A DNA stretch of 64,000 nt from Myroides sp. WP-1 (GTDB taxonomy: Bacteria; Bacteroidota; Bacteroidia; Flavobacteriales; Flavobacteriaceae): assembly GCF_014145635.1 (NCBI RefSeq), contig NZ_JACHTC010000001.1, positions 248,001 to 312,000 of the forward strand, written 5' to 3'. Below, in pieces: positions 28,251 through 37,301 of the stretch (its first letter is position 1; each line of letters starts with the position of its first letter). Position numbers and translations under genes: made by a program. The notes beneath the pieces are model-generated. The model was not told the DNA's origin. It saw only the letters and a list, made by a program, of their open reading frames with translations, and ran no database searches.

Positions 28251-28749
28251 GATTAAGATAACCCCGGTAGGAGCCAATCAGGTAGAAGAAATAGTTACTT
28301 ACGTTCGCAATTTTCGAAAGGATTTATTTCCCATGCTTGACCATACAAAAATACCCCGTGATGTACTTGAATTCAAAGAAACCTATGTAGATCATCCCCA
28401 AGGGTGTTTTTTACAGGCTCACAATACAGAAGGAAAACTAATTGGCGTTATCGGTATGATGCCTTATGACCATCGATTTGAGTATCTCAATTATCAAAAT
28501 CAAGTAACCGTAGAAGTGGCTCGTCTTTTTGTTGAACCTGCTTACCGTAGAATAGGCTTAGCTACGCATCTATTTCAAGCACTTATTCCAATAGCTCAAA
28601 ACAAAGGGATTGAACAGCTCTATTTGCATACACATCCTTTTTTAACTGGTGCTTTTGACTACTGGCAAAAACAAGGATTTAAACTCGTAACGACAACTAT
28701 CGATGGCGATTTTACAACTTTACACATGGATAGAAGTCTCTCGCTGTAA
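28243..28749 (+). CDS. GNAT family acetyltransferase in the nickel-uptake operon
   Basis: The 168-residue protein has motif A with VARLFVEPAYRRIGLATHLF (about 85-104), whose RRIGLA loop binds acetyl-CoA. The C-terminal part AFDYWQKQGFKLV fits motif B. It overlaps the ATPase gene by 8 bases and precedes the TonB receptor gene by 31 bases. Possible roles are modification of a metallophore or of a transporter protein, but the acceptor is unknown. An acetyltransferase inside a metal-import operon is unusual. Confidence 0.82.
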   Translation: MSEIKITPVGANQVEEIVTYVRNFRKDLFPMLDHTKIPRDVLEFKETYVDHPQGCFLQAHNTEGKLIGVIGMMPYDHRFEYLNYQNQVTVEVARLFVEPAYRRIGLATHLFQALIPIAQNKGIEQLYLHTHPFLTGAFDYWQKQGFKLVTTTIDGDFTTLHMDRSLSL

Positions 28750-28780
28750 AAGAAAAAGCGAAATCTACTTCTGCACTTAA

Positions 28781-30997
28781 ATGAACACAATATTTATCAT
28801 GAAAAAATATGCAAAACCACTAGGAATTGGGACGTTATGTCTTTTATTTCCAACTATGTTAATGGCACAAACCCAAGAACATCCTGATAATCAACTGGAT
28901 GAAATTGTCGTTACCTCAAGAAGAGACAATTCATATTTAACGAATTCAACCGTTTTAGGTGGAAAGTACAAAGGGAGAATTAAAGATTTACCACAATCGA
29001 TATCAATTGTTTCCAGTGAATTAATGGAAGATAAGCAAGTCTTTCAGGTTGCTGACATTATTCCAGATTTAGCAGGTGTTACACAAGCTTCTGTTTATGA
29101 TGAGTTTGTAATTCGCGGATTTAAAAGTGGTTATGACAGTGGAATACGCTTAATCAATGGTATGCGTTCTGCTTATGGTTTTGGAGAAAGTTATTATCGC
29201 TCTCCTATGACAGTAAACTTTGAAAGTATTGAAGTATTAAAAGGGCCAGGTGCTTCTTTATTTGGAGATATTGCTCCTGGAGGAACTATTAATATGGTTA
29301 CTAAAAAGACTTTAGAAGAACACAAAGGTTTACTCCAATTTTCTGCTGGAAGTTTCGAAACACTACGCACAACTATAGATGTAGGAGGACCTTTAGATAG
29401 CAATAAAAAAATACTATATCGCCTCAACGCTGGTTATGAAAGTTCTAAAACCTTCAGAGATATTAACAACCGAAAAAACGTTGCCATTGCGCCTTCCTTT
29501 ACTTTCAAACCAGTAGAAGGAACAACTATTGACGTTGATTTGGTTTTTGATCAATTTAATGGTTACCTAGATCGTGGAATGAGTACAAAAGGAGGCGATT
29601 TATACGCTTTGCCTCGTACCTTCACTTTAAGTCAGCCCTCAGATTATTTCAAAACAAAAACGACAACACTTAGTGGACGATTGACACAACGCTTGGCTGC
29701 TAATTTTATGTTGCATGTCAACTATATGAAGTCAATTTACGAAGAGGATTTGAATGAACACCGTACGCTAAACACGTATGCAAATCCAGAACAAACCGTT
29801 GTCAACCTTCGATTTTTTGATCGTCATGGCAAAGAATATACAGACAATTTAGTTTCTTATTTCAAATGGGATAAATACGGGGAAAAAATAGATCACCACG
29901 TCGTATTCGGATTGGATTATGCACAATACAAAGGAGACAAAAATAGCTACCAACGAGAAGCGAGAAGCAAAACGGTGAACGGTGAAACAGTAGCGCTTAC
30001 TTTTGATATGAATAATCCAATCTATCAAGGCGCTGATATTTCAACCTATGTTTGGCGTTCGAATTCAGCATATCCTTTCATGAGTCCTTACAAGAGTACT
30101 GGAATTTATGTACAGGATCAAATTTCTGTTGGAGATCGCTTAAAAATGGTTTTGGGTGTTAGACACGAGCGTTATGAATCAGAAAGTACAGATGCAAAGA
30201 AAACGTATACGGCTACCCAAAATGTTTGGTTACCGCGTTTTGGATTAACCTATCTAATTAACGATCAAATCAACTATTTTGCCAGCTATTCACAAGGTTA
30301 TGTTCCAATAGCCGCAAATTTTGTTTCAAATTATCAAGAGTACGGAGCAGATCGTCCATTTAAATCAGAACGCAGTTTTCAAATTGAAACAGGAGTAAAG
30401 ACTGGTTTCTTTGCAAATCAGCTCCAAGTAGATCTTGCTTTATTTCACATCGAAAGAAAAAATATGTTGATTGGCACCGGACAATTAACGGAAGCAGGAT
30501 TACCTGTATACCGTCAATCAGGTCGTGTATTATCACAAGGAGTAGAGTTAGATGTTCGAGGACAAATAACCAAAGAGTTTCAGATTATGGCTAATTATAC
30601 CTTCAATCAAACCAAGGTGAAATCATCAGCTATTGCTGCAGAAGAAGGTGAATTACTTCCTGGTGCACCGAAAAACTCAGGTAGTATCTGGTTGAAATAC
30701 GTATTTTCAACTACAGCGGTGAAAGGTCTTGGATTTGGAGTAGGGATGTACTATGTCGATCAAAGAAGGTTAAGTGAAAGTATTGGCAAAGATGCCGCAG
30801 GCAATGCACAGTGGGGATATCTACCAGCTTATACTACAGCAAATGCGGCCGTTTACTATCACGTAGACAAATTTAAAATTGCCGTAAACATCAATAATAT
30901 TTTTGATAAATACTATTTCTTAGGTGGTTTCGATTATACGCGTGTTTTTGCTGGAGCACCACGCAATGTAATGGTAGCCTTGAGTTATGCGCTTTAA
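28781..30997 (+). CDS. TonB-dependent outer-membrane receptor (siderophore type)
   Basis: The 738-residue protein has a signal peptide (ending LMAQ; a second ATG at 28799 may be the real start). The plug domain (about 40-160) has the VVTSRR box and the GPGASLFGDIAPGGTINMVTKK signature, and a 22-strand barrel follows. This is the TonB-siderophore receptor subfamily. As the last gene of the hypAB/UreE-like/FecCD operon it probably takes up a nickel chelate, as FrpB4 does in Helicobacter. An iron-siderophore role is the alternative. Confidence 0.9.
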   Translation: MNTIFIMKKYAKPLGIGTLCLLFPTMLMAQTQEHPDNQLDEIVVTSRRDNSYLTNSTVLGGKYKGRIKDLPQSISIVSSELMEDKQVFQVADIIPDLAGVTQASVYDEFVIRGFKSGYDSGIRLINGMRSAYGFGESYYRSPMTVNFESIEVLKGPGASLFGDIAPGGTINMVTKKTLEEHKGLLQFSAGSFETLRTTIDVGGPLDSNKKILYRLNAGYESSKTFRDINNRKNVAIAPSFTFKPVEGTTIDVDLVFDQFNGYLDRGMSTKGGDLYALPRTFTLSQPSDYFKTKTTTLSGRLTQRLAANFMLHVNYMKSIYEEDLNEHRTLNTYANPEQTVVNLRFFDRHGKEYTDNLVSYFKWDKYGEKIDHHVVFGLDYAQYKGDKNSYQREARSKTVNGETVALTFDMNNPIYQGADISTYVWRSNSAYPFMSPYKSTGIYVQDQISVGDRLKMVLGVRHERYESESTDAKKTYTATQNVWLPRFGLTYLINDQINYFASYSQGYVPIAANFVSNYQEYGADRPFKSERSFQIETGVKTGFFANQLQVDLALFHIERKNMLIGTGQLTEAGLPVYRQSGRVLSQGVELDVRGQITKEFQIMANYTFNQTKVKSSAIAAEEGELLPGAPKNSGSIWLKYVFSTTAVKGLGFGVGMYYVDQRRLSESIGKDAAGNAQWGYLPAYTTANAAVYYHVDKFKIAVNINNIFDKYYFLGGFDYTRVFAGAPRNVMVALSYAL

Positions 30998-31017
30998 TTA
31001 ATCTGTTGTTATTATTC

Positions 31018-31056
31018 ATAAACACCCTCAACTAATTCTTGAGGGTGTTTTTTTAT
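31018..31056 (+). terminator. Terminator of the nickel operon
   Basis: The twelve-base stem AAACACCCTCAA/TTGAGGGTGTTT (31020-31031 with 31039-31050) is followed by a T-run, just after the TonB receptor gene. Confidence 0.88.
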
Positions 31057-31135
31057 GAATGAACCTGTATTTTTTCTAAACCTATAGAATATTGTTTATC
31101 TTTATTTTTCATTGTAATAGGTTCAACTAAATCTA

Positions 31136-31717
31136 ATGTTTACAGAAAAAGACAATCTATATTGGAAGGCATTTAGTACATCAATTGATGGTTCTTTTGT
31201 AGAAAGAAGTTATTGGTATTCACCCAAAGCAATTCATACCTATAAAAATTTCACCATTGTATTTGATAATTATTGCTTCACAAGTGCTGTTAATACTAGA
31301 AGTTATGAATCTTTTATTACTCGAATATATTGCAAGTTTAAGCATCATGAACCGCTAAAGATTAGGATAGAAAAGGCTAGTTTTCTAAATCGTCTGATTA
31401 ATTTATTTGAAGGTCAGCTATTAAAAACAAAAGATTCTTTTTTTAATAAACGCTATCATATACATGCACATAAAATTGAATCTTTAGCTTTCTTGCGTCC
31501 CGAAATTAAGAAAAAAATAATTAATCTAAATATAGAAGGCCTTTTTATAGATCAACAAGAGGGGATATGGGGAGAACCTTTGATTGGAAATAATTATGAA
31601 ATAGGTATTTATGTTGAATCAACTCGACTAGAACTTGGTGAACTACTAGCTCTCAAAAAACTTTTTGAACAAATAATTGATGCTTTATGCGATACTTATG
31701 CTATTCAAAGTTCATAA
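31136..31717 (+). CDS. Hypothetical protein
   Basis: The 193-residue protein has no signal peptide or transmembrane segment. It is rich in Lys, Ile, Phe and His, with a KFKHHEPLKI and a HIHAHKIESL stretch. The family is not recognised. It lies between the two nickel/urea transcription units but outside both: the terminator is upstream and the urease promoter downstream. The His content might be chance. Confidence 0.6.
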   Translation: MFTEKDNLYWKAFSTSIDGSFVERSYWYSPKAIHTYKNFTIVFDNYCFTSAVNTRSYESFITRIYCKFKHHEPLKIRIEKASFLNRLINLFEGQLLKTKDSFFNKRYHIHAHKIESLAFLRPEIKKKIINLNIEGLFIDQQEGIWGEPLIGNNYEIGIYVESTRLELGELLALKKLFEQIIDALCDTYAIQSS

Positions 31718-31740
31718 TTCCCTATTTTATCCTAACATAG

Positions 31741-31784
31741 TCAAGATTTGTGCTATTTATCCCAAGGTATTGAAGTTATCTTTG
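31741..31784 (+). promoter_or_regulatory. Urease operon promoter with the shared 18-base box
   Basis: The box TCAAGATTTGTGCTATTT (31741-31758) starts 36 bases upstream of the -7 element TATCTTTG (31777-31784), exactly as at the hypA promoter. The normal -33 TTG is absent, pointing to an activator. The first gene begins 31 bases downstream of the -7 element. Confidence 0.75.
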
Positions 31785-31815
31785 TTCAGCAATTAAAACT
31801 AGGTGTTAGACTATC

Positions 31816-32019
31816 ATGAAAGCATTATTTCGACTACTCGTTTTGTGTTTTTTTCTTTTAAATTTAGGTTTGGCATGGGCTAATCCACATGTAAAAGAAG
31901 AATGGTTTTCTATCAAATCGGATTTAACTTTAAAATCCGTACAACCAAGTAAAAAAGGAATACTTCCTAAAGGACATTGCGGTGATTTCTTGTGTTTTTG
32001 GCCAGACATAAGTAATTGA
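31816..32019 (+). CDS. Small secreted protein leading the urease operon
   Basis: The 67-residue protein starts with a clear signal peptide (about 1-22, LNLGLAWA then NPH). The short mature part of about 45 residues ends with K-G-H-C-G-D-F-L-C-F-W, two cysteines with a histidine that could bind metal or form a disulfide. It is the first gene after the urease promoter and stands about 96 bases before ureA. I do not recognise it. A periplasmic nickel-binding or urease-related peptide is conjecture. A purely leader role is possible. Confidence 0.5.
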   Translation: MKALFRLLVLCFFLLNLGLAWANPHVKEEWFSIKSDLTLKSVQPSKKGILPKGHCGDFLCFWPDISN

Positions 32020-32115
32020 TATTCAAAAAAAACAACTCATTTTTTTATTGCAAACTAATCACGTTAAGCGGGTTAGCTCGCTCGTGTATTGTTCAATTTT
32101 AATTAAAAAATATTT

Positions 32116-32418
32116 ATGCATTTATTACCGAGAGAAACGGAAAAGTTGCTTTTGCATTTAGCTGGTGAATTAGCGAAGAAACGCAAAGCGAGAGGGTTAA
32201 AATTAAATTACCCCGAATCCATTGCTTATATCAGCAGTGAGCTTTTGGAAGCTGCACGTGATGGAAAAACAGTGGCTGAACTCATGCAATATGGTGCAAC
32301 CCTGTTAACGCGTGAGGATGTAATGGAAGGCATTCCCGAAATGATTCACGATGTTCAAATTGAAGCTACTTTTCCTGATGGTACTAAGTTGGTAACGGTG
32401 CATAATCCTATTCGATAA
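32116..32418 (+). CDS. ureA: Urease subunit gamma
   Basis: The 100-residue protein has the standard length and matches UreA throughout: [12 protein letters not shown] at the start, [15 protein letters not shown] in the middle and [21 protein letters not shown] at the end. Together with beta and alpha chains it forms the urease trimer-of-trimers that hydrolyses urea to ammonia and carbamate in the cytoplasm. Beta and gamma are separate genes, as in Klebsiella, not fused as in Helicobacter. Confidence 0.97.
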   Translation: MHLLPRETEKLLLHLAGELAKKRKARGLKLNYPESIAYISSELLEAARDGKTVAELMQYGATLLTREDVMEGIPEMIHDVQIEATFPDGTKLVTVHNPIR

Positions 32419-32448
32419 CCTTATTTCATAACCGAAGAATTAAAAACA

Positions 32449-32823
32449 ATGGTACCAGGAGAATATTTTATTAAAGAAGAAGATATCATCTGTAATGAGG
32501 GCAGAGCAATCACAACTCTTACAGTTGTAAATAAAGGAGATAGGCCTATTCAGGTTGGTTCTCATTATCATTTTTTCGAAGTGAATAAAATGATGGAGTT
32601 TGATCGGGCAGCTGCTTTCGGCAAACGATTAAATATTATTGCAAGCACAGCGGTTCGCTTTGAACCAGGAGAAGAAAAAGAAGTTGATCTAGTAGTTTAT
32701 GCAGGCGCACGTAAAATATACGGACACAATGACTTAGTAAATGGAGAGACAATTTCTGAAGAGGCAAAAAAAGCGGCTGTAAAAAGAGTTGAAAAGCAAT
32801 ACTTTAAAAATAAAGCTTTATGA
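32449..32823 (+). CDS. ureB: Urease subunit beta
   Basis: The 124-residue protein shows the UreB core: [13 protein letters not shown], the [17 protein letters not shown] strand and the [19 protein letters not shown] segment. A slightly long Lys-rich C-terminus follows. It overlaps ureC by four bases (ATGA), so translation of the two is coupled. It is a structural subunit without a catalytic role of its own. Confidence 0.97.
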   Translation: MVPGEYFIKEEDIICNEGRAITTLTVVNKGDRPIQVGSHYHFFEVNKMMEFDRAAAFGKRLNIIASTAVRFEPGEEKEVDLVVYAGARKIYGHNDLVNGETISEEAKKAAVKRVEKQYFKNKAL

Positions 32824-34541
32824 GTTTAAAAGTAAATAGAGCCAATTATAGTGCCATTTTTGGTCCAACAGTTGGTGATCGCGTTCGATTAGGTGATACC
32901 GAAATTATCATAGAAATAGAGCAAGATTTCGCTAGTTATGGTGATGAAAGTAAATTTGGAGGAGGAAAAACAGTGCGTGATGGAATGATGCAATCTTCAA
33001 ATCACTTGAGTCATGAAGGGGTATTGGATTTTGTTATCACGAGTGCTATTATTATGGATCACTGGGGAATTGTAAAAGGCGATATCGGAATAAAAGATGG
33101 AAAAATTGTAGGAGTAGGTCGAGCAGGAAATCCAGATACGATGGATGGAGTTAGCCCGAATATGATTATTGGCGCTTCTACAGAAGTACACGGAGGTGCG
33201 GGTTTTATTGTAACTGCGGGAGGAATTGACACGCATATTCACTATATCAGTCCTACACAAATTGAAACAGCGTTGTATAGTGGTGTTACCACGATGATTG
33301 GAGGTGGAACTGGTCCTGCGGATGGAACAAATGCCACAACAGTAACACCGGGAAAATGGAGCATGAAACGCATGATGCAAGCTGTTGATCACTTACCGAT
33401 GAACTTTGGGTTCTTTGGCAAGGGAAACGTAGGAACAGAGGCTCCTATTATTGAACAAATTGAAGCTGGAGCACTAGGTGTTAAAATTCATGAAGACTGG
33501 GGAGCGACTCCAGCTACTATTGACAGGGCTTTATCCGTTGCGGACAAATACGATGTTCAAGTGGCAATTCATACGGATACCTTAAACGAAGGGGGATTCT
33601 TAGAAGATACAATGCAAGCCATTAATGGTCGTGTAATCCATACCTTTCACACCGAAGGGGCAGGAGGTGGACACGCACCAGATATCATCAAATCTGCGAT
33701 GTACCCCAATGTTTTACCTGCATCGACGAATCCGACACGTCCATTTACCAAAAACACAATCGATGAACACTTAGATATGCTGATGGTTTGTCATCATTTG
33801 AGTAAAGACATCCCTGAAGATGTTGCTTTTGCAGATTCTCGTATTCGCCCAGAGACAATTGCCGCTGAAGATATCCTTCAAGATCAAGGTGTATTCAGTA
33901 TTATGAGTTCCGATTCTCAAGCCATGGGACGCGTAGGAGAAGTTGTTACACGAACTTGGCAAACGGCTGATAAAATGAAAAAGCAATTAGGTAGTCTATC
34001 TCAAGATGAAGGCTCTGGTAATGATAATTTCCGCGCTAAACGCTATGTAGCCAAATATACCATTAACCCAGCAATAGCTCATGGTGTATCACAGTATATT
34101 GGATCAATAGAACCAGGTAAAATAGCCGATTTAGTGATTTGGAAGCCAGCCTTGTTTGGTGCAAAACCGGAGATGATAATCAAAGGAGGGATGATTGCCG
34201 CTTCAAAAATGGGTGATGCCAATGCTTCTATTCCAACACCGCAACCCATTATTTTGAGAACAATGTATGGTGGATTGGGAAAAGCTGTAACTCAAACGTG
34301 TTTTAATTTTGTTTCTCAAGTTTCATTAACCAAGGGAATTCAAGAAGAATATGGCGTTGCACGCACGTTGTTACCTGTAGTGAACTGTAGAAACATCTCC
34401 AAAGCTGATATGATTCACAATCACGCTACACCAGAAATAGAAGTTAATCCGGAGAATTATGAAGTGAGCATTGACGGCAAAAAAATTACCTGTCAACCCA
34501 TAGACGAAGTTGCTCTAGGACAGCGTTATTTCCTCTTTTAA
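32820..34541 (+). CDS. ureC: Urease subunit alpha (catalytic)
   Basis: The 573-residue protein contains all active-site features: H-x-H in [10 protein letters not shown], the carbamylated Lys222 in GVKIHEDWG, nickel-ligand histidines in HTDTLNEGG and [14 protein letters not shown], and the mobile flap [16 protein letters not shown] with the Cys-His pair. It also has the alpha-subunit end segment. It holds the dinuclear nickel centre, which is inserted by UreDFG and UreE. The start overlaps ureB. A hairpin with T-run stands after its stop and before ureE. Confidence 0.98.
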   Translation: MSLKVNRANYSAIFGPTVGDRVRLGDTEIIIEIEQDFASYGDESKFGGGKTVRDGMMQSSNHLSHEGVLDFVITSAIIMDHWGIVKGDIGIKDGKIVGVGRAGNPDTMDGVSPNMIIGASTEVHGGAGFIVTAGGIDTHIHYISPTQIETALYSGVTTMIGGGTGPADGTNATTVTPGKWSMKRMMQAVDHLPMNFGFFGKGNVGTEAPIIEQIEAGALGVKIHEDWGATPATIDRALSVADKYDVQVAIHTDTLNEGGFLEDTMQAINGRVIHTFHTEGAGGGHAPDIIKSAMYPNVLPASTNPTRPFTKNTIDEHLDMLMVCHHLSKDIPEDVAFADSRIRPETIAAEDILQDQGVFSIMSSDSQAMGRVGEVVTRTWQTADKMKKQLGSLSQDEGSGNDNFRAKRYVAKYTINPAIAHGVSQYIGSIEPGKIADLVIWKPALFGAKPEMIIKGGMIAASKMGDANASIPTPQPIILRTMYGGLGKAVTQTCFNFVSQVSLTKGIQEEYGVARTLLPVVNCRNISKADMIHNHATPEIEVNPENYEVSIDGKKITCQPIDEVALGQRYFLF

Positions 34542-34579
34542 GCAAGCATAGAAACAACAAACAAATAAACCATTTACCT

Positions 34580-34621
34580 GAGAATACGGGGAAGGAAACA
34601 ACCTTGTATTCTCTCTTTTTA
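34580..34621 (+). terminator. Possible attenuator between ureC and ureE
   Basis: The outer stem GAGAATAC/GTATTCTC (34580-34587 with 34606-34613) encloses an inner AAGG/CCTT stem and is followed by T5. It sits inside the operon, 9 bases before ureE, and may partly end transcription after the structural genes. Confidence 0.6.
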
Positions 34622-34629
34622 CTATCCAT

Positions 34630-35127
34630 ATGGTGATAACCCAAGTGATTCGAAATAGTACAGCGGTAGATGTACGACAAACGATCGACTATCTATATAT
34701 CGAATGGTACCAAACTACGAAACGACTTCAGCGTCTAACAACGATGCAGGGAGAGGCCGTTGCTATTCGATTTTTGGGAAAAGGACAGGTGCTCAATGAA
34801 GGCGATATTCTTTTTGAGAGTGATGAAAAGGTAATTATGGTATCTATCTTGCCTTGTGAGGTTATTAGCCTACAGCTACAAACTAAAATTGAAATGGCCT
34901 TAATTGCCTATGAGATAGGTAATAAACACGTTCCTCTTTTTGTTGAAGATTATAGTTTATACATGCCTTATGAACGACCTATGTACAATTGGTTGAAACA
35001 CCAAGGATATGCTCCTATAATCGAACAAAAGGCATTGCGCTTTCCCTTAAATGCCAATGTAGATTTTGATCAACACAAGAAATTTTCATTTACACTGCCC
35101 AAAAAGGGGCTGGTATTAAAAGTATAA
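34630..35127 (+). CDS. ureE: Urease accessory metallochaperone UreE
   Basis: The 165-residue protein is UreE-like: an N-terminal peptide-binding half and a C-terminal metal-binding half with G-N-K-H100-V-P-L-F. The His100 matches the interfacial nickel ligand of the family. No His-rich tail is present. It delivers nickel to the UreG-containing activation complex. A paralogue with the same motif lies at 24991 in the hypAB operon. It sits 88 bases after ureC and 3 bases before ureF. Confidence 0.9.
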   Translation: MVITQVIRNSTAVDVRQTIDYLYIEWYQTTKRLQRLTTMQGEAVAIRFLGKGQVLNEGDILFESDEKVIMVSILPCEVISLQLQTKIEMALIAYEIGNKHVPLFVEDYSLYMPYERPMYNWLKHQGYAPIIEQKALRFPLNANVDFDQHKKFSFTLPKKGLVLKV

Positions 35128-35130
35128 ATT

Positions 35131-35823
35131 ATGCTGGAAGCATTTTTAGGAAGGTTATTGCACTTAGCAGACCCAACCTTGCCCATAGGAGGATACACAC
35201 ATTCGAATGGACTCGAAACCTATGTACAACAGGGATTGGTTTCTGATAAGGAGTCTGCGGATCAATATGTGCGTCATAACCTATGGTACAATTTAAAATA
35301 CAATGATGCTGCTTTGATGAAATTAGCATATGACGCTACAGTGCTACATGATATCACTACACTGAGGGAGTTAGATCAGGAGTGTAATGCATTGAAAGCC
35401 CCACGCGAAATTCGTCAGGCTAGCCAAAAATTAGGTCTTCGCTTGTATAAAATATTTAGCCGTTATCAGCAAACACATCCCTTGGTTACTGCGTGGGAAA
35501 CTTGTATCCAACAGAAAGAAGTTTACAGCCACTACTGCATAATGTATGGTCTTTTTGCTGCAGTGATGCAAATTCCACTAGTAGAAGCTATGCAGGCTTA
35601 TTATTACAATGCGGCCATCGGAATGGTAACAAATGCAGTTAAGCTCGTTCCATTAGGGCAATTGGATGGTCAAGATATTTTATACTATTTACACGAAGAT
35701 TTAGTACAACTTAGTGAAGAATCACTAAACATGGATCGCAATTTAATTGGTCTATGTACGATCGGTTTTGATATTCGCTGTATGCAACATGAGCGCTTAT
35801 ATTCAAGACTTTATTTATCCTAA
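35131..35823 (+). CDS. ureF: Urease accessory protein UreF
   Basis: The 230-residue, mainly helical protein matches UreF: LADPTLPIGGYTHSNGLETYVQ at the start, the conserved YNAAIGMVTNAVKLVPLGQLDGQ segment, and a basic C-terminus. UreF bridges UreD and UreG on the apo-urease and controls GTPase fidelity. It is in the middle of the ureEFGD block, with short gaps on both sides. Confidence 0.95.
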   Translation: MLEAFLGRLLHLADPTLPIGGYTHSNGLETYVQQGLVSDKESADQYVRHNLWYNLKYNDAALMKLAYDATVLHDITTLRELDQECNALKAPREIRQASQKLGLRLYKIFSRYQQTHPLVTAWETCIQQKEVYSHYCIMYGLFAAVMQIPLVEAMQAYYYNAAIGMVTNAVKLVPLGQLDGQDILYYLHEDLVQLSEESLNMDRNLIGLCTIGFDIRCMQHERLYSRLYLS

Positions 35824-35838
35824 TAAACAGAGAATAAC

Positions 35839-36480
35839 ATGATGGAAAACAGAAAATACGTAAAAATAGGAGTGGGCGGACCTGTAGGATCAGGGAAAAC
35901 TGCACTTTTAGAACGATTAAGCCGTCGTCTATTAAACGAATATGATCTAGCTGTGATCACCAACGATATCTATACCCGTGAGGATGCTGAGTTCATGGCT
36001 AAAAACAGTTTACTTCCAAGAGAACGCATTATTGGAGTAGAAACAGGTGGATGTCCACATACAGCCATTCGAGAAGATGCGAGTATGAACTTAGAAGCAG
36101 TAGAGGAATTAGCGAATCGCTTTCCAAACTTGGATTTGATTTTAATCGAAAGTGGCGGGGATAACCTATCCTCAACGTACAGTCCTGATTTGGCAGATAT
36201 TACCATATTTGTGATTGATGTTGCGGAAGGAGAGAAAATTCCGAGAAAAGGAGGACCTGCCATTACCCGTTCAGACTTATTGTTAATTAATAAAATTGAT
36301 CTTGCACCTTATGTTGGGGCAGATTTGAGCGTTATGGAAAACGATGCCAGACGCATGCGAAAAGGAGCGCCTTTCTTATTTTCAAACTTAAAAACAGGAG
36401 AAGGACTAGAAGAAATTGTAGGCTGGATTAAAAAATATGCTTTACTAGAAGATATCGATGAACCGAATTTAGTGCGATAG
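35839..36480 (+). CDS. ureG: Urease accessory GTPase UreG
   Basis: The 213-residue G3E GTPase has P-loop GPVGSGKT (14-21), the metal-binding motif C72-P73-H74, and the [16 protein letters not shown] and [15 protein letters not shown] segments. It couples GTP hydrolysis to nickel insertion into UreC. Two ATG codons stand in tandem at the start. It is separated from ureD by one base. Confidence 0.97.
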   Translation: MMENRKYVKIGVGGPVGSGKTALLERLSRRLLNEYDLAVITNDIYTREDAEFMAKNSLLPRERIIGVETGGCPHTAIREDASMNLEAVEELANRFPNLDLILIESGGDNLSSTYSPDLADITIFVIDVAEGEKIPRKGGPAITRSDLLLINKIDLAPYVGADLSVMENDARRMRKGAPFLFSNLKTGEGLEEIVGWIKKYALLEDIDEPNLVR

Positions 36481-36481
36481 T

Positions 36482-37273
36482 ATGATTTCTCATTTAAAAA
36501 TAAAAGTTGAGCAACGTGAGGGTCAGTCTTATTTAAAAGATGCTTACGTTACTCAACCTTTTCGAATTGTTCCCGTTGGTCAATACAAACGAGATAAGGC
36601 GGCCTATTTGATGATTATGAGTTCGTCACCAGGATTATTAGACAATGATGATCATCAAATTGAAATTACCCTGGCTGAAGATACCAAGTTGCAACTGCAA
36701 ACTCAAGCGTATCAACGTCTTTTTCACATGAAAAACAAGTCTACACAAACAACTGTAATTCACATGAAAAAGGGGAGTGCTTTTGCTTATGTTCCACATC
36801 CTGTAGTACCACAAAAATCGGCTACTTTTATCAGTCGAAATAGCGTGAATCTCCAAGCTGATTGTCATTTTTTACTTGCTGATATTATTACTTGCGGTCG
36901 AAAATTATCAGGAGAAGAATTCGAATACAATCACTTTCAAAATTTGACCGAACTCTATGTAGATGGAAAGCTTCAGCTCAAAGACAACGTCTTATTACAA
37001 CCTGATTTAATGCCTATTCAAGGAATCGGCATTCTTGAGGGATTTACGCATCAAGGAACGCTGATTTACTACAATACAGCTCAAGTTAACGCTGTTGATT
37101 ATATCGAATATTTTTTTGAGCAATATGCCGAAGTAGAAGGGATCGCCTTTGGAATTAGTGCATTAGAGGGGGATGGTTTTATCATTCGAGTATTGGGACA
37201 AGGCGCAGAAAAATTGTTCGGTATCTTTCAAGCAATCCAAGAAAAACTTTGGCGAGAACTCATGTTAAGCTAA
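36482..37273 (+). CDS. ureD: Urease accessory protein UreD/UreH
   Basis: The 263-residue beta-rich protein matches UreD: early LKDAYVTQPFRIVP, a PGLLDNDDHQIEI segment, QTQAYQRLFHMK, and the VPHPVVPQKSATF stretch. UreD docks on the urease apo-enzyme and recruits UreF and UreG. Its gene order after ureG is common in Bacteroidota. Confidence 0.93.
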   Translation: MISHLKIKVEQREGQSYLKDAYVTQPFRIVPVGQYKRDKAAYLMIMSSSPGLLDNDDHQIEITLAEDTKLQLQTQAYQRLFHMKNKSTQTTVIHMKKGSAFAYVPHPVVPQKSATFISRNSVNLQADCHFLLADIITCGRKLSGEEFEYNHFQNLTELYVDGKLQLKDNVLLQPDLMPIQGIGILEGFTHQGTLIYYNTAQVNAVDYIEYFFEQYAEVEGIAFGISALEGDGFIIRVLGQGAEKLFGIFQAIQEKLWRELMLS

Positions 37274-37301
37274 TATCCCCTAAAAACTAAAAAAGAAAAT
37301 A

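Noticed and set aside
32997..33392. Minus-strand gene inside ureC
   Set aside because: It is an antisense frame of a highly conserved enzyme gene, with composition typical of a shadow frame.
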